Positions 51,982 to 62,982 of a stretch of 64,000 bases of DNA are shown here, piece by piece; positions within the stretch are counted from its first letter, which is position 1, and each line of letters begins with the position of its first letter. Both the position numbers and the translations under genes were made by a program. The notes below the pieces were generated by a model, which ran no database searches, was not told where the DNA came from, and saw only the letters and a list, made by a program, of their open reading frames with translations. The DNA is from Aureobasidium sp. EXF-3400 (Eukaryota; Ascomycota; Dothideomycetes; Dothideales; Saccotheciaceae): positions 1-64,000 of the forward strand of contig SWBL01000280.1 of the NCBI GenBank assembly GCA_024195585.1, written 5' to 3'.

Positions 51982-53412
51982 CTAGGCGACTACATCGTTG
52001 GCCTGTTCCTCTGCCTTGTCTTCTGTTTTCTGCTCGCTCTTGTCGAGTTTCTTGCCACTTTGGTCATTCCTGACCGTTTCAAGCACCGAAGCAATTTCCC
52101 TCAAGAATCGAGTGACTTCGTCTTCAGTGCCGACAGTGATGCGCAAACAACCCAGACAACCCAATTCCTTGCCGCGGAAACGGACGACTACACCGCGAGA
52201 CTCGGCGAGTTGTTCGTACACGGCGAGAGCGATTTCATTGCTGGGTTCGTTGGACACGTTCAGCATTTCAACGAGGAGGAAGTTGCTCGCTGCGCCGCCG
52301 CGGAAACGGCCGATACCGGGGATCGAAGGCATTTCTTTGAGCATACGGTCACGTTGGGTAATAATCTTGTCGCGGTTCTGGCGCATGACTGCTAGGTTCT
52401 TGGGTTGCAAGGCAGCGATGGCAAGTTGAGAGGTGGGATTCGAGATGTTGTAGGGTGCCTTGAGGGAGTTGAGGAGGCGGGCGATGGGTGGAGAGGTGAA
52501 GGCAGCTCCTAGACGGATGCCAGCGAGACCAAAGGCTTTGGAGAGAGTTTGCATGACGACGAGGTTGGGCCAGTCGTTTACCCACTCAGCTAAAGAAGTG
52601 CCGTCGGGGGCGAAATCGATGTAGGCTTCATCCAGCACGACAATGCCGTTCCACGAGGGGTGCTTAAGGACAGCTTCGACGTCTTCCTTGCGGACAAGGT
52701 TGGCTGTTGGGTTGCCTGGCGAGCAGATGTAAACCATCTTGATGTGGGGATCTTGACCGAGCATCTCGTTGATCAAGTAGGGTTGGAGGGCGAAGTCGTT
52801 GTTGACGTCTAGTGGGGCTTTGATGACGGCGACGTCGTTGACTTGGGCGGAAACAGAGTACATGCCGTAGGTGGGAGGGCATGTCAGGATCTTGTCTTTG
52901 CCAGGGGTGCAGAAGGCGCGGATGAGGGCGTCAATGGCTTCATCGCTGCCAACACCGACGAAGAGGTTGTCGGGTGTCAGGTTCTTTTCTGTGTGGGTGT
53001 GGGTGTTACGGAGGTTGCAGAGCAGTTGCTTGAGCTCAGGTTGGTGGCTGTCGAGTCTTGTCAGGCACGAATCTTGTTATGGGTATTGACGATGTCTTTA
53101 CGGGTCTGGGTAGCGATTGAGGCCGAGAAGGTCGACCTCGACGCTGGCATCTCCATTCAAGGCATTCTTCAGCTTGCCAGAAGCACTGTCGATTGCCAGA
53201 CCGGGACCGTAGGCGTTCTCATTGGCGTCCAGAAGAATATTTGTGCCGTCATCTTTGTAGTCGCTGCAGTGAGTCACGCGTCAGTTGGTTGGTCAATTGA
53301 CTTAGTATAGAAAAGAAGTGACGGACTCTCTCGCACATCTGTAAGGCTCGAGAGCCAGGATGTTGGGACGAGCACACGTCTCGAGGTTGAAGGCGTTTAG
53401 TTGTGCAGGCAT
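51982..53412 (-). CDS. HIS5: Histidinol-phosphate aminotransferase
   Basis: Exons 53412-53327, 53263-53102 and 53056-51982 give 440 residues. The PLP-dependent class II aminotransferase signature is visible: substrate/cofactor segments LLDANENAYGPG and NLFVGVGSDEAIDALIRAF, CSPGNPTANL (about 193-203), the Asp-Tyr pair in DEAYIDF (224-230), the PLP-binding Lys255 in TLSKAFGLAGIRLG, and the phosphate-binding Arg in FRGKELGCLGCLRITVG. The enzyme makes histidinol phosphate from imidazole-acetol phosphate with glutamate, the seventh step of histidine synthesis. A perfect TGAGTCA (CPC1/Gcn4 box) lies in the first intron and a near match (GAGTCAT) about 90 bp upstream, consistent with general amino-acid control. 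The C-terminal 25 residues are charged and probably disordered. Confidence 0.95.
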
Positions 53413-53873
53413 TGCGAATTGATATGTGGTTGATGAGAGAAACAAAAGAAGCGTATCTCGACCTGGAGCTTCGAGATTCGAGATCGGCATGTGAAAGTTG
53501 CGAGTCATCGCTCTCTCGGGTTCGGGTCAAAAACGTCACCCGGGCCGAAGCAGCGGCAGCCTCAAATCTCAAGAAAGAGCAGCCGGACATTCCGTTTCCT
53601 GCCTGATCTGACCTGCCCTATCACATGCTGGAACACTGGACAGCTACCAATTTCCTCTTCTTTTGCTAGACTTGTAATTTGACAGAATCCTTTCCCTCTA
53701 CCATTTCCAGTCTCTGTGTCTTGATTCTTCCGTGTCTGCCAACAGTTACATCATCTTGCGCCGGCACTTCCACGCCGTTGGACCTGCACCTTACGCGACA
53801 CGTCCGCCGTCATCCTGCACACTCGCGACTGCCGCATTCTGCTTCGTCCGTCTACCGACAAGACCAGCACATC
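53413..53873. promoter_or_regulatory. Bidirectional region between HIS5 and DGK1
   Basis: About 460 bp separates the two starts. CGAGTCAT at 53501-53508 is one base from the CPC1/Gcn4 site. The DGK1 frame remains open upstream to an ATG at 53679, which I do not use because the predicted extension is low-complexity and the ATG at 53874 has a better context. Confidence 0.45.
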
Positions 53874-55058
53874 ATGGCCTCTACACAACCCATACCTGTG
53901 ACACGGGTCATATCTCCATCGCCTACTCCCACCGAATCATCCTCCGCACGCGACAGCTACTTTTCTTCTACAACAAAGATCCGCAATAGCCGCATCACCA
54001 CCACAGCTCCCATTCAAGAATCCCCAGAGTCCTCCGATCCAGAAAGCAGTCGTGCCAGACCACGAAGCCGAAGTCCCCAGATCCGTCGCAAAGACTCGTC
54101 AAAGAAGTCCATCAAGCCTCCTCCAGAGCCCATACAAACAGATGGTCATTTGGATCCGAGTAGTGCGGGCATGGGCTCGAGTTACTGGCGCAATCTGAGT
54201 CGTAGCCCGAGTCCCCTGGGCTTGATACCTTTGCATCGCGAATGGCGCTCCTTCATACACAGACACGAGATACCCAGGAAAGCCCTACATGTCTCTATTG
54301 GTTTCTTTACTTTGGCCTTGTTCGTCTCTGGTGCCCAAACTAGTGCTATTCATCCTCCTCTCCTGACCGCCCTGATACCCATCTTCGCTGTCGACTTTGC
54401 TCGTATGCATTATCCGTAAGTCTCTCTCCCTTCTTTTTCAATTCATCCGACAAGAAAGCTAACATGGCCCAGTCCACTAAACCGCCTCTACATCCGTTTC
54501 CTCGGAGCCTTCATGCGCGAATCAGAAGCACATGACAAGTACAACGGCGTTATTTCCTACCTCGCAGGTGCCTGGGCTGTCCTTCGCTTCTGCCCCAAGG
54601 ACATTGCCGTCATGTCCATCTTGCTCCTCTCCTGGTGCGACACTGCTGCCTCTACTTTTGGACGTCTTTGGGGTCGCTATACGCCCCGCGTGCGCAAGGG
54701 AAAGAGTTTGGCTGGTACTATCGCCGCTTTCATCACTGGTGTCATTGCTGCAGTCGTCTTCTGGGTCATCATCGCCCCGAGAGTGCCTGCAGAGTGGAGT
54801 ACAGGAATTGATGCTTTTGCCTATGACGGCACTCTAAGTCTGCCACTTACGGTTAGGGATCTGCTCGGCTGGAAACAAGCAGAAGCTACCGTCTCGGGTA
54901 GCGTGGCTACTGCCATTGTCGCTGTCGTGTCGGGTCTCGTGGCTGCAGTGAGTGAGGCCATTGATGTCTTTGGCCTCGACGACAATTTGACCATTCCTGT
55001 CCTTTCGGGTATTGGACTGAATGCTTTCTTCTGGGTATTTGGAAACGGCTTGCCATGA
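53874..55058 (+). CDS. DGK1: CTP-dependent diacylglycerol kinase
   Basis: Exons 53874-54415 and 54473-55058 (57-nt intron with GCTAAC branch point) give 375 residues. A disordered Ser/Pro/Arg-rich N-terminal region of about 130 residues precedes the membrane domain. The core IPRKALHVSIGFFTLALF, and especially SWCDTAASTFGRLWGRYTPR followed by RKGKSLAGTIAAF, matches yeast Dgk1 and the related CTP-transferase fold. At least four membrane segments follow. Dgk1 phosphorylates diacylglycerol to phosphatidate with CTP at the endoplasmic reticulum/nuclear envelope and opposes the Pah1 phosphatase. The N-terminal Ser-rich segment is a likely phosphorylation region, as casein kinase II acts on yeast Dgk1. 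An in-frame ATG at 53679 would add 65 residues and is less likely. Confidence 0.92.
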
Positions 55059-55484
55059 AAAAGTGGGAAATTCATGGAATGAAGGGCAGGTAACCGGGTT
55101 TTGGCAAGGATATATACCACGATTTGGGCTTTGAAAAGAGGTCAAGATTCAGGATGAGCAAAGACAGGGCCTCAAGCAGCAGGCAACGATACAGAGTATT
55201 TATTATTAATGTAGAATATTCACAACTACAACCGCTTTTTCTTGCGTCGAAACAAGACATTTGAGCAAACAATTAAAGACTGCCTCTTCCTCTCGATTTT
55301 CGCGGGTCAAACGGATCAGTCTATAATTGTTCATGAGTACGGTAGCAAGCAGTGAACGCTTGAGTTTTCACAGTTTAGTGACGAAGTTGTGTTTGTCGGG
55401 CTTTGTAGAGTACGAGTGTTGTGTAAAAGATGGTAGAGGGGAAATGGGAGAGCTGTTGAAGAGAGTTTGCATGGAGATCATTGA
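55059..55484. other. Convergent intergenic region
   Basis: About 430 bp between two genes that end toward each other. Only short frames are present. Confidence 0.5.
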
Positions 55485-56429
55485 CTAGTCCAACTGCCAT
55501 TGTTCTCTAGCGTTGTTTCCATAAGCAGCCATTGGATCCTCATCGTCGTCATCGCTGTCGGCGTCTTTATCGGTTTCCTCCAGTGGTACTGTCATCCAAG
55601 CTGGTCTTCCCTCGGCTCCGAATGTGAAAGTGAACCATTGCGGCTTTGCAATGAGTAAAAGCATCAAGATTGTGAATGGCAGCATGATGAGCAAGAGATG
55701 GCGAGAGGTTTGAGCATCATGACATGATTGGGTCAAGACTTGTCTTACTCTTGCAGATGTGGTAATGTTGGCGGAACTGGAGACTAGTGGAGCAATCTGA
55801 CAGGTCCAGCTCTCAAGGGTGTAAGTGCCATGGGCACTGGAGCTGCCAAAAACGGTATTGTTTGACTCGCGGCCGCTTGTCAAGAAGTAGTCCAGTTGGT
55901 TTGCAACAGAGTCACTGGCCAAGTTTTGTATCCCTGCGATAATGGTGGGATATAAGACTCCAATCAAGGCAAGCAATGAAAACATCCATGCCATGAAAGT
56001 ATCTCTAGCTCCAGTGGCATTGACCCATCCGGTCAGATTGAGATTCCTTACGCCTTGAATGTAATACTTCAAGACTTGGCCTTTTGGAACTTTCTTTGCG
56101 CCTTCATTCAGGGCAAGTAGCTGGGAGTAGATGTGATGCTGTATCTTGCCTATACTGTAAGCTCCAGCACTTGCAAGGGCTAGCAAGCCGCACCAGAAGA
56201 TTGAGGCACGGCCATGGTCGTAGAGAGAAGTGGGTATATACGCAGTCGCAATAACAGTATCGCTATGGCCAGGAAGTTCGAGAGTCAGAGTCTGGTTTGA
56301 GAGGATTGTTGAGAGGTCATTGATCAATGGAAGCGGGCGGTTGACAATATCGCATGTTTTGAATCCGAAAAGAAAAATCGGGATAGCTATGAGTAGCCGC
56401 AACAGAGGAGCGGTCATCTGGAACGCCAT
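55485..56429 (-). CDS. Unknown fungal membrane protein
   Basis: 314 residues, no intron. A first hydrophobic segment lies at about 8-26 (LLRLLIAIPIFLFGF), then at about 76-95, 145-168 and 245-265, giving a four-span layout. The loop between segments 3 and 4 has N-glycosylation sequons (NNT, NIT) and two Cys, so it is probably luminal or extracellular. The C-terminus is cytosolic and acidic (DKDADSDDDDEDPM). I recognise no named family. The large sequon-bearing loop and short cytosolic tail suggest a plasma-membrane or secretory-pathway protein. Function not inferred. Confidence 0.75.
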   Translation of the reverse strand: MAFQMTAPLLRLLIAIPIFLFGFKTCDIVNRPLPLINDLSTILSNQTLTLELPGHSDTVIATAYIPTSLYDHGRASIFWCGLLALASAGAYSIGKIQHHIYSQLLALNEGAKKVPKGQVLKYYIQGVRNLNLTGWVNATGARDTFMAWMFSLLALIGVLYPTIIAGIQNLASDSVANQLDYFLTSGRESNNTVFGSSSAHGTYTLESWTCQIAPLVSSSANITTSARVRQVLTQSCHDAQTSRHLLLIMLPFTILMLLLIAKPQWFTFTFGAEGRPAWMTVPLEETDKDADSDDDDEDPMAAYGNNAREQWQLD

Positions 56430-57177
56430 GGCACGGGCGGTCGTACTTCCAACAATTGCGGTCGTGCAGAGGTATCACGCTCAGGTGAAGGAGTGGTTCT
56501 CAGGTTGAGGTTGCCTGCTCGTACGGGGCAACCTCGTATCTGGAAGGATCGCGATTGCCCAATTTGCCGAACGCGTATAGAGTCATGACACACGTCGGAC
56601 GCTACTACTCACTTACGGCGAATTCGAAGGTCGATACTCGCTTTTGAGTTTTGTCAGCCTGAGTTCTGCTGGACATATAGCGATTCGTTCTCTGTGCAGC
56701 CATGAATATGCACCGAACTTCAGAGTTAATTGAAAGGTCGGAGGCCTGATCGAATGGGATAACCTCGGGTACGAATCCCCTATAAGTCCTTCAACTTTTA
56801 CCGACCTTCGCTCATTCGCAAGAGTCTGTAACCACATGGTTCATATTGCATACCGGCATGTAGCGACTTGTTGGCCTCACACTGAGTCCAGATACGCAGT
56901 CCGTAAAGAGTGTTGTGCATTTCAACACATAATATGAATTAGGTCCTCTAGCATGTGGGAAGGCTGCTGCCTCCCCAGACTCTGAACCTAAGAGAAGTGT
57001 TGAGAGCATTTGTGCTCATACCGATACGCGTCACAACCTTTTGACTCACTGATGGCTGCTATAAAGTCTAGCGCATGCCAGCTCACGGACAGAAGAATTC
57101 GATCAAGTTACACAACGCTGATTACACAGTGGATTTACATCTAACGCTCATTTGACGTTCACATCAAGTCAGTCAAC
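56430..57177. other. Divergent promoter region
   Basis: About 750 bp between the divergent membrane-protein and first F-box genes. TATAAA at 57060-57065 is about 113 bp before the F-box gene start. No gene is seen. Confidence 0.55.
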
Positions 57178-58661
57178 ATGGATCAAGTTCTGCAAAGCCC
57201 CGAACTCCTCACCTTGATCTTTGATATGATCAACCAGAGTGACATCAAATTGCTTGGCCGCCACAAATCTTCGCTGGCACCTCTGGCACGCGTGAATTCA
57301 AGGTGGCGAGATCTCGTATACCCAATCTTGTGGGCAGCGCCGGACGTTGAAGCCCTCGCAAAAATCAAGAGCAAACGCCGACAGCAATACGCATCTCATA
57401 TTCGCAGACTAGACTTTAGTGGCCCCGGAGTCTGCGCAGATCCAACCTTACACACTCTGTTTGCAAATCTACAGTTTCCGAGAATCAAATCGCTCACCTT
57501 GGGTCATTACGGACCGGATAACAGCAACATTCAGGACCCCATAATATTCCGTACTTTGACAATACACAAAGATTGGAGTATATCGACGTCTCAATACTTT
57601 CAAGAAACACTCGAGGATATGTTGCTACTTTCATGGGACTCGATATGTTCGAAGAACTTTTTCGTCCGAATCGCCGAGAGATGCCTCCGTCTCAAGCGTG
57701 TTCACTTCTGGGCGATCGGTGCCCAGCTAAGACCTGACGACTTACTTGACTTCTTTCGCGCTAGTGGTCACCTTGAGGATGTCGGACTATGTCTTGGATC
57801 GGAACCGACGAGTGCACTGATCACTGGTGACTTGCTGCTCCATTTCTCGAGGATGACCAAGCTTAAGGATCTTATGATTACCAACGAGTTGAGTCAACCA
57901 GAGTTCTTCTGGGCGATCAAAAGGCAAAACGTCAACCCCTTTCAGAACCTGAAACGGGTTGCTTTGAGGGTATTTATACAAACATGGTTTTCTTGACCGT
58001 ACAAGAAGTACTTTGCTGACCAATTCCATAGGCGACATCGACGGTAATGTCGGCAGCAATGCATGTGTTGCCCAACGTCGAGGAGCTCCATCTGATTCTT
58101 CTGAACGATCATGGATCAGGCTTACAAAATCTATCCGCTTTGAAAAGTCTACGCTGCCTGTCCATATGCACGACCAGGCCGACGACGCTCACTCCGGATG
58201 TGTTGCTCGCGTTACAAGCTCTGCATAGGCTCGAGGATCTTTGCGTGCAAGGATATAGGTATGAAACTTCCATAGAGATATCGAATTTCACGGATTCCGA
58301 TTTTGACCGCATGGTGTCTGGGATGCCCAAACTAAGAACAAATGTGTTCGAGGTCGACTGGGAACCACGGTCCTTCTCAGTCTTGTCAAGTGTCTCTAAA
58401 CACTGTCCCAATTTGGAGCAGCTGTCATTATCTGGAACCTTCGATCTACAGGCTCTTGCTGACATACCAACGGTGATGTTTCCGAGACTGCAAAGCCTCG
58501 AATTGTGGCAGAGAGAGATCGACAAAGTACCTGTTCGCTTGACACCAATACAGGTTGCTCGTCTCATAGATTATCACGCTCCTGTGCTTGAGGATCTAGA
58601 CCTGTCGGATGAAGGTAACGAGAGGCAGATTAAAATGGCTTGGAGCAAGTTTCGTGCTTGA
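57178..58661 (+). CDS. F-box/LRR-like protein, first of a tandem pair
   Basis: Exons 57178-57969 and 58032-58661 (62-nt intron, phase 0) give 473 residues. The N-terminus (VLQSPELLTLIFDMI ... LAPLARVNSRWRDLVYPILW) follows the F-box pattern that binds Skp1 in SCF ubiquitin ligases. The remainder consists of irregular leucine-rich repeats (LKSLRCLSICTTRPTTLTPD, MFPRLQSLELWQREIDKVPV) that would select a substrate. The paralog at 58905-60310 is about 40% similar by eye and has its intron at the same place and phase, before ATS(T/S)V. A TATA box lies 113 bp upstream. Fungal F-box families expand rapidly, so the target is unknown. Confidence 0.82.
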
Positions 58662-58904
58662 TCGGTCGACGCAGTGATATCCCACTGGGTATACACTGCT
58701 CCTAAAGAGGTATCATACGGTTCCGAGGCTTTGCTGCCTTTTGCAGCAGGGAGAGAGCAAGCAATGTTTTTATTCAAGTCAAGAGTGGCATGGACTACTA
58801 GTTATATGGGACAATCTCGGCTTTGAGGGTTTTCTGTCCGAGCGTTCAAGATCTGGCTACCGCCTCTTTTCGAGTACAACTCTTTTGCTAGTTCCTATGT
58901 AAAC

Positions 58905-60310
58905 ATGAATCGAGTCCTAGACAGCCCAGAACTTCTACACCAAATCTTCACATTCCTACGAGATGAGAAGCCTGCAAAAACATTTCTGCCTGCTGCATCA
59001 CGTGTCAATCGCACATGGCATGAAATCGTCACTCAGATTCTATGGTGGTATCCACCTGTAGAAGCGCTGGCTAGCATTAAAAGGTCCCGCCGACAACTCT
59101 ATGCCTCGCACATCAACGTTCTCGACTTTGAACACAATAGAGACCCTACTCTACATTGCTTGTTTCAAGGCCTGAAGTTTCCGATGCTGCAGAACCTTAT
59201 ACTCGGCAACTGCGATGCAACACAGGACGGATGGGCGAGCCCGATATCCCACTACCTAACACTCAGACTTGGGTGTCTCAAGCTGTATTCTTGGGACAGC
59301 GCTTGCTCTAATGAATTTCTGACACAAGTTGCGGAGAAGTGCCCCAGATTGCAGATAGTCGAGTTGTTCAGAGTTGGCAGTCAGATCACCTCCGACCAGG
59401 CCATTGCATTTCTCAGGCCTCTGACTCGACTGAGTTGCCTGTATCTAGGGTTCATGCATCTTGAGGGTCAATGTCAAGTGACTGGCGACCTTTTGATGCA
59501 CCTTTCTCGATTGCAGGCGCTCAAGGACCTCGATATGGGTAATTATCTGCGTCAACCAGAGTTGTTCGAAGCTGTTGAACAACAGAACAAGACACCTTTC
59601 CAGTGCCTCGAACACATCGGTCTGAATGTAGGTACATCTAGCAAGTTCATTTATCTGTAACTTCCTTCGCTAATACCAACCAGGCAACATCGTCTGTGAT
59701 ATCAGCGGCAACTCGTGTATTATCTGGCGTTGAGTCTGCTTATTTTAACCTCTTGGACGCCGATGGACTTTTCCTTCGAGATCTCGTCACGATGAAGAAT
59801 CTCAAGAGCGTCCATATTGCCACACCCCAAGACATGGTTTTCGCTGGAAAAGATATTCTCGCGTTGACGGCTCTCAGGAACCTTCGGTCAATCACGATAC
59901 ACCCATTCAGTGACAAAAGTAACAGTCCCTCTGTGGAGAACTTCAGCGATCTTGATTTCGATTCCCTGTTGGCAGCCTGGCCAGACCTCGAATCGATTGA
60001 GTGGTATATGCGCTGGGAGAAACGCACCATCACTATACTATCCAGTTTGTCAAAGCATTGTCCAAGATTAGCATGCTTGACGCTGAGAGGAGGCTATGAC
60101 CTACAGATGCTCAACAACGCGCAGGGTCCCATGTTTCCTCGACTGCGAGAGTTGACGTTAGGAAATTGGGCTGTGCGAGGGACTCGGGCTCGTCTTACGC
60201 CATTGCAGATTGCTAGGTTGGTTGACAATCATGCACCCAAGCTGAAGACATTGAGGTTCACCCGTGCCAAAGCTAGTGCTGAACTGGTATCAGCTTGGGA
60301 GAAATTGTAG
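58905..60310 (+). CDS. F-box/LRR-like protein, second of a tandem pair
   Basis: Exons 58905-59627 and 59684-60310 (56-nt intron, phase 0) give 449 residues. It opens MNRVLDSPELLHQIFTFL ... FLPAASRVNRTWHEIVTQIL, the same F-box layout as its neighbour 240 bp upstream, and then shares anchors such as RRQLYASHI, DPTLH, LTPLQIARLVDNHAPKL and SKHCPRL. The level of divergence suggests an old tandem duplication. There are no defects in either copy. As with its neighbour, the LRR-like region probably recognises a substrate for ubiquitination, which is inferred from family knowledge only. Confidence 0.82.
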
Positions 60311-60404
60311 TTCAATCTGGATTACGGCTTTTCGTTGTCCAAGAACAAGGATCTCGTAATGAGATATTGCAGATTTTGTAGATGTTGCATAGTTTACTAC
60401 ATCA

Positions 60405-62492
60405 TCATACTGTGACCAAACAATCCTTCAAGTAGGTCCCGGCGATCCCAGGAGCGGATAAGCGACAAAGTACTCCGACATATCCATCAGGTCTTATGAT
60501 AGCAATCGCTCCTTCTTCCTTAGAGATGCCATAGACATCATAAGCATCTTCTTTCTTCGCCAGTCCATAGATTCTCATCTCCGCGAGCCTCTTGACGTCT
60601 GCTGGAATCTGGGTCCACTCGAATCTCTCTTTGAGCGAATGTAAGACCACAAGGTCTAGTGCACCAGCAGGGTGACTCTTCACCATTTTGATACATGCTT
60701 GTAGTGCTGTCTGAGATTTGCCAGCGGGATCAAGAAGATCTGTGCTGGTGAGCACCAAGATGCGATACCGTCCGTGGGACGGAAGTTCATCATGTAATTG
60801 ACGGGTAGTGTTGTCAGCATAACGCTTGAGTTCAACATTCAGTACCCTCCTGCCAGTTGTGAGAGCGCCATAAAGAGGATCTCCTTCAGCAGTGACCAAG
60901 TTTCCAGACTCATCAGCAGCTCGAACAAGCCTGCTAGATTTGTATTCGAGACCGCAACCACTAGTAAAGCCACTTCCATCACGGAACACTTTCAAGAATT
61001 CGTCATGTGTAAGTCCTGCTGTAGAAGAGTCGCCTGAACCCATTTTGCCAGAAAACATGTGTGAGAACTTTGCGTCAAATTCGATAAGTTGACGAGCGGT
61101 GTCGACTCTTTCTAGCTCGAAGGTCTCTAGAATCTGGTCTGCGCTGTTATCGATAGCTTGGGGTGTCAAGCCGAGGATAGAGTGTGCTAGCTTCCAAGAG
61201 AGGTTGTAGCTGTCCATCATGCTGACATTCATGCCTTGACCTGCTTTTGGACTATGCGTATGACATGCTACACTGTGGTCAGTCTCTTGTTTTTCGCGCC
61301 ATATAGTGTGTTCATCACGTACCGTCGCCGACGATGAAGATTCTATCAACGCCATCCGGTGTCCTCGAAGAGAATTTGGGTGTCATTCTCTGGCCAATCT
61401 GATAAGCAGCATACCAATCTGGAGCGGTACCGTCTCTAATCTTGATCTTGTATGGTGCAAACACCGCGTTGGCTTGCTGGAAAATGTAGTCAAGGGTAAC
61501 CTCGGCACGCTTCTTCTTGCTCGAGGTTTTCTTTTCGTCTTCAGGTGTTGTCGTACGGTCTGCCTTTGCATCGACGTCACCCGGAACCTGCACGTAGAGG
61601 CGAGTAAGATACTCCCCAGTGGCGATTTGCTCTCTTGGAATAACCATGATGGAACCTGCTTCAGAATGCACTGCAGAACGGTTGCGGATGTCCGGAAAAT
61701 CTGTGTCAGCGACAAAATCGCAGACACCCCAGATGTGATCAGATGTTTCTCCTTCCAGCGAAAGTCCCATAGCTTTTCTGACTCTCGAATGTGCACCATC
61801 ACCTCCTACCAGATACTTCGTACGAACAGAGCTTGGAACACGAGTACCGTCTTCAAGCTCGTACTCATAATTCACGAGAACAGGGTACTCTGGATGGTTG
61901 ACTGCATCAATCGTGTAATCCACGAAATGATGAGATCTTCGAATGGTATCCTCGGGTGCATAAAGATTGAGGTTCTCCTGAAGAATTCTTTCGATACGTC
62001 CTTGATGGATAGTAACCTCAAAAGGAAAGCGTGCCGGAACATTGACATCAGGCACAAAAGAGGTTCGTTCGATACCATTCTTGCCATCAGCTGCAGGGTT
62101 CCAGAAGGCTACTTCTTCCATGTGGCATCCTTCGGCAATGATCTCCGAGCCTATTCCAAGACTTTGGAAGACTTCCAGTGTACGAGGTTGAAGACCATCA
62201 GCTTGTCCTGCTTTCAAAGTGCCTGGCTTCGAATCTAAGCAAAGTAGTGAAGATCCTGTGATTCCATATCTAGCAAGCAAGAGAGTGAGGAAAAGACCAC
62301 TTGGTCCTGCCTATGATATCCATTAATGCCAGCTGATGACAGCTATTTGCGAGCACTCACACCAATGACGACAACTTCTCGCTCATCGTTCTTCGTAGGC
62401 GTTTTCGGTGATAGACGTGGTAAAGGTAGAGCTCGCGATGGTAGAATCCTCAAGTCCCGACGCGCATCGGCGGTCTCCTCGAAGACGGGCAT
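60405..62492 (-). CDS. FAD-dependent phenol 2-monooxygenase-type hydroxylase
   Basis: Exons 62492-62361, 62310-61323 and 61267-60405 give 660 residues, the length of phenol hydroxylase. The FAD-binding GxGxxG (GAGPSG) is created exactly at the first splice junction; its second part DGLQPRTLEVFQSLG is the substrate/FAD contact. A second FAD motif GDGAHSRVRKAMG lies near the middle, and GDACHTHSPKAGQGMN is the third FAD-contact motif, again completed by an intron join. The C-terminal thioredoxin-like domain (YRILVLTSTDLL ... IIRPDGYVGVL) is present as in phenol 2-monooxygenases. It should hydroxylate a phenolic substrate with NADPH and oxygen. The divergent neighbour is a Zn2Cys6 activator, a common regulator-enzyme pair. 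Confidence 0.92.
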
Positions 62493-62982
62493 ACTGATGT
62501 TGCGGTGTCAAGGTTGAGAGTGATCAAGGAAATTAAGATAAAGACAGCTGACGAGTGTTATAGAGATGAAGAATCTCAACGGAAAAGTCTCCTTGTTTGA
62601 TCACGTCTATGACCAAAAGTGTGACGAACTTCCCTAACAACGACAACATATGGCAAACATCCGAGCCGGAAGTTGCGAGTTTGGATCGATGCGGAGTTGA
62701 TCCGAACCTCCGAAGCCTTGGTACCTCGCCCTCTTCTCTGTATTCAGTGCTCATCCCGAGTTCTTGGGACAAGCATAACTAAACAACATCCGGTCGTTCA
62801 TTCGGAAGCGAATCTCTGATGACACCAGTGAATCAGAAGCTGTAATCTGGTCAAGAGAGGATCAATACCCAAGAACTGCTAGACTGGTCCGTGCATACCA
62901 TCCCATCCGCCGTTCTTCGCAGTCACACGCGCGACACCGAGAGCCTTTGGTCGATACAGATCTCGAGAATAACAGACAAAGC
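62493..62982. promoter_or_regulatory. Divergent promoter between monooxygenase and activator
   Basis: About 490 bp. CGG-type half-sites (for example CCGAGCCGG near 62660 and CATCCGGTCG near 62788) could serve a Zn2Cys6 protein, but such short sites occur often. No gene is seen. Confidence 0.45.

Noticed and set aside
56741..56765. GGGTACGAATCCC, which looks like a tRNA T loop
   Set aside because: The stem does not pair over five bases and no A box or cloverleaf is found upstream.
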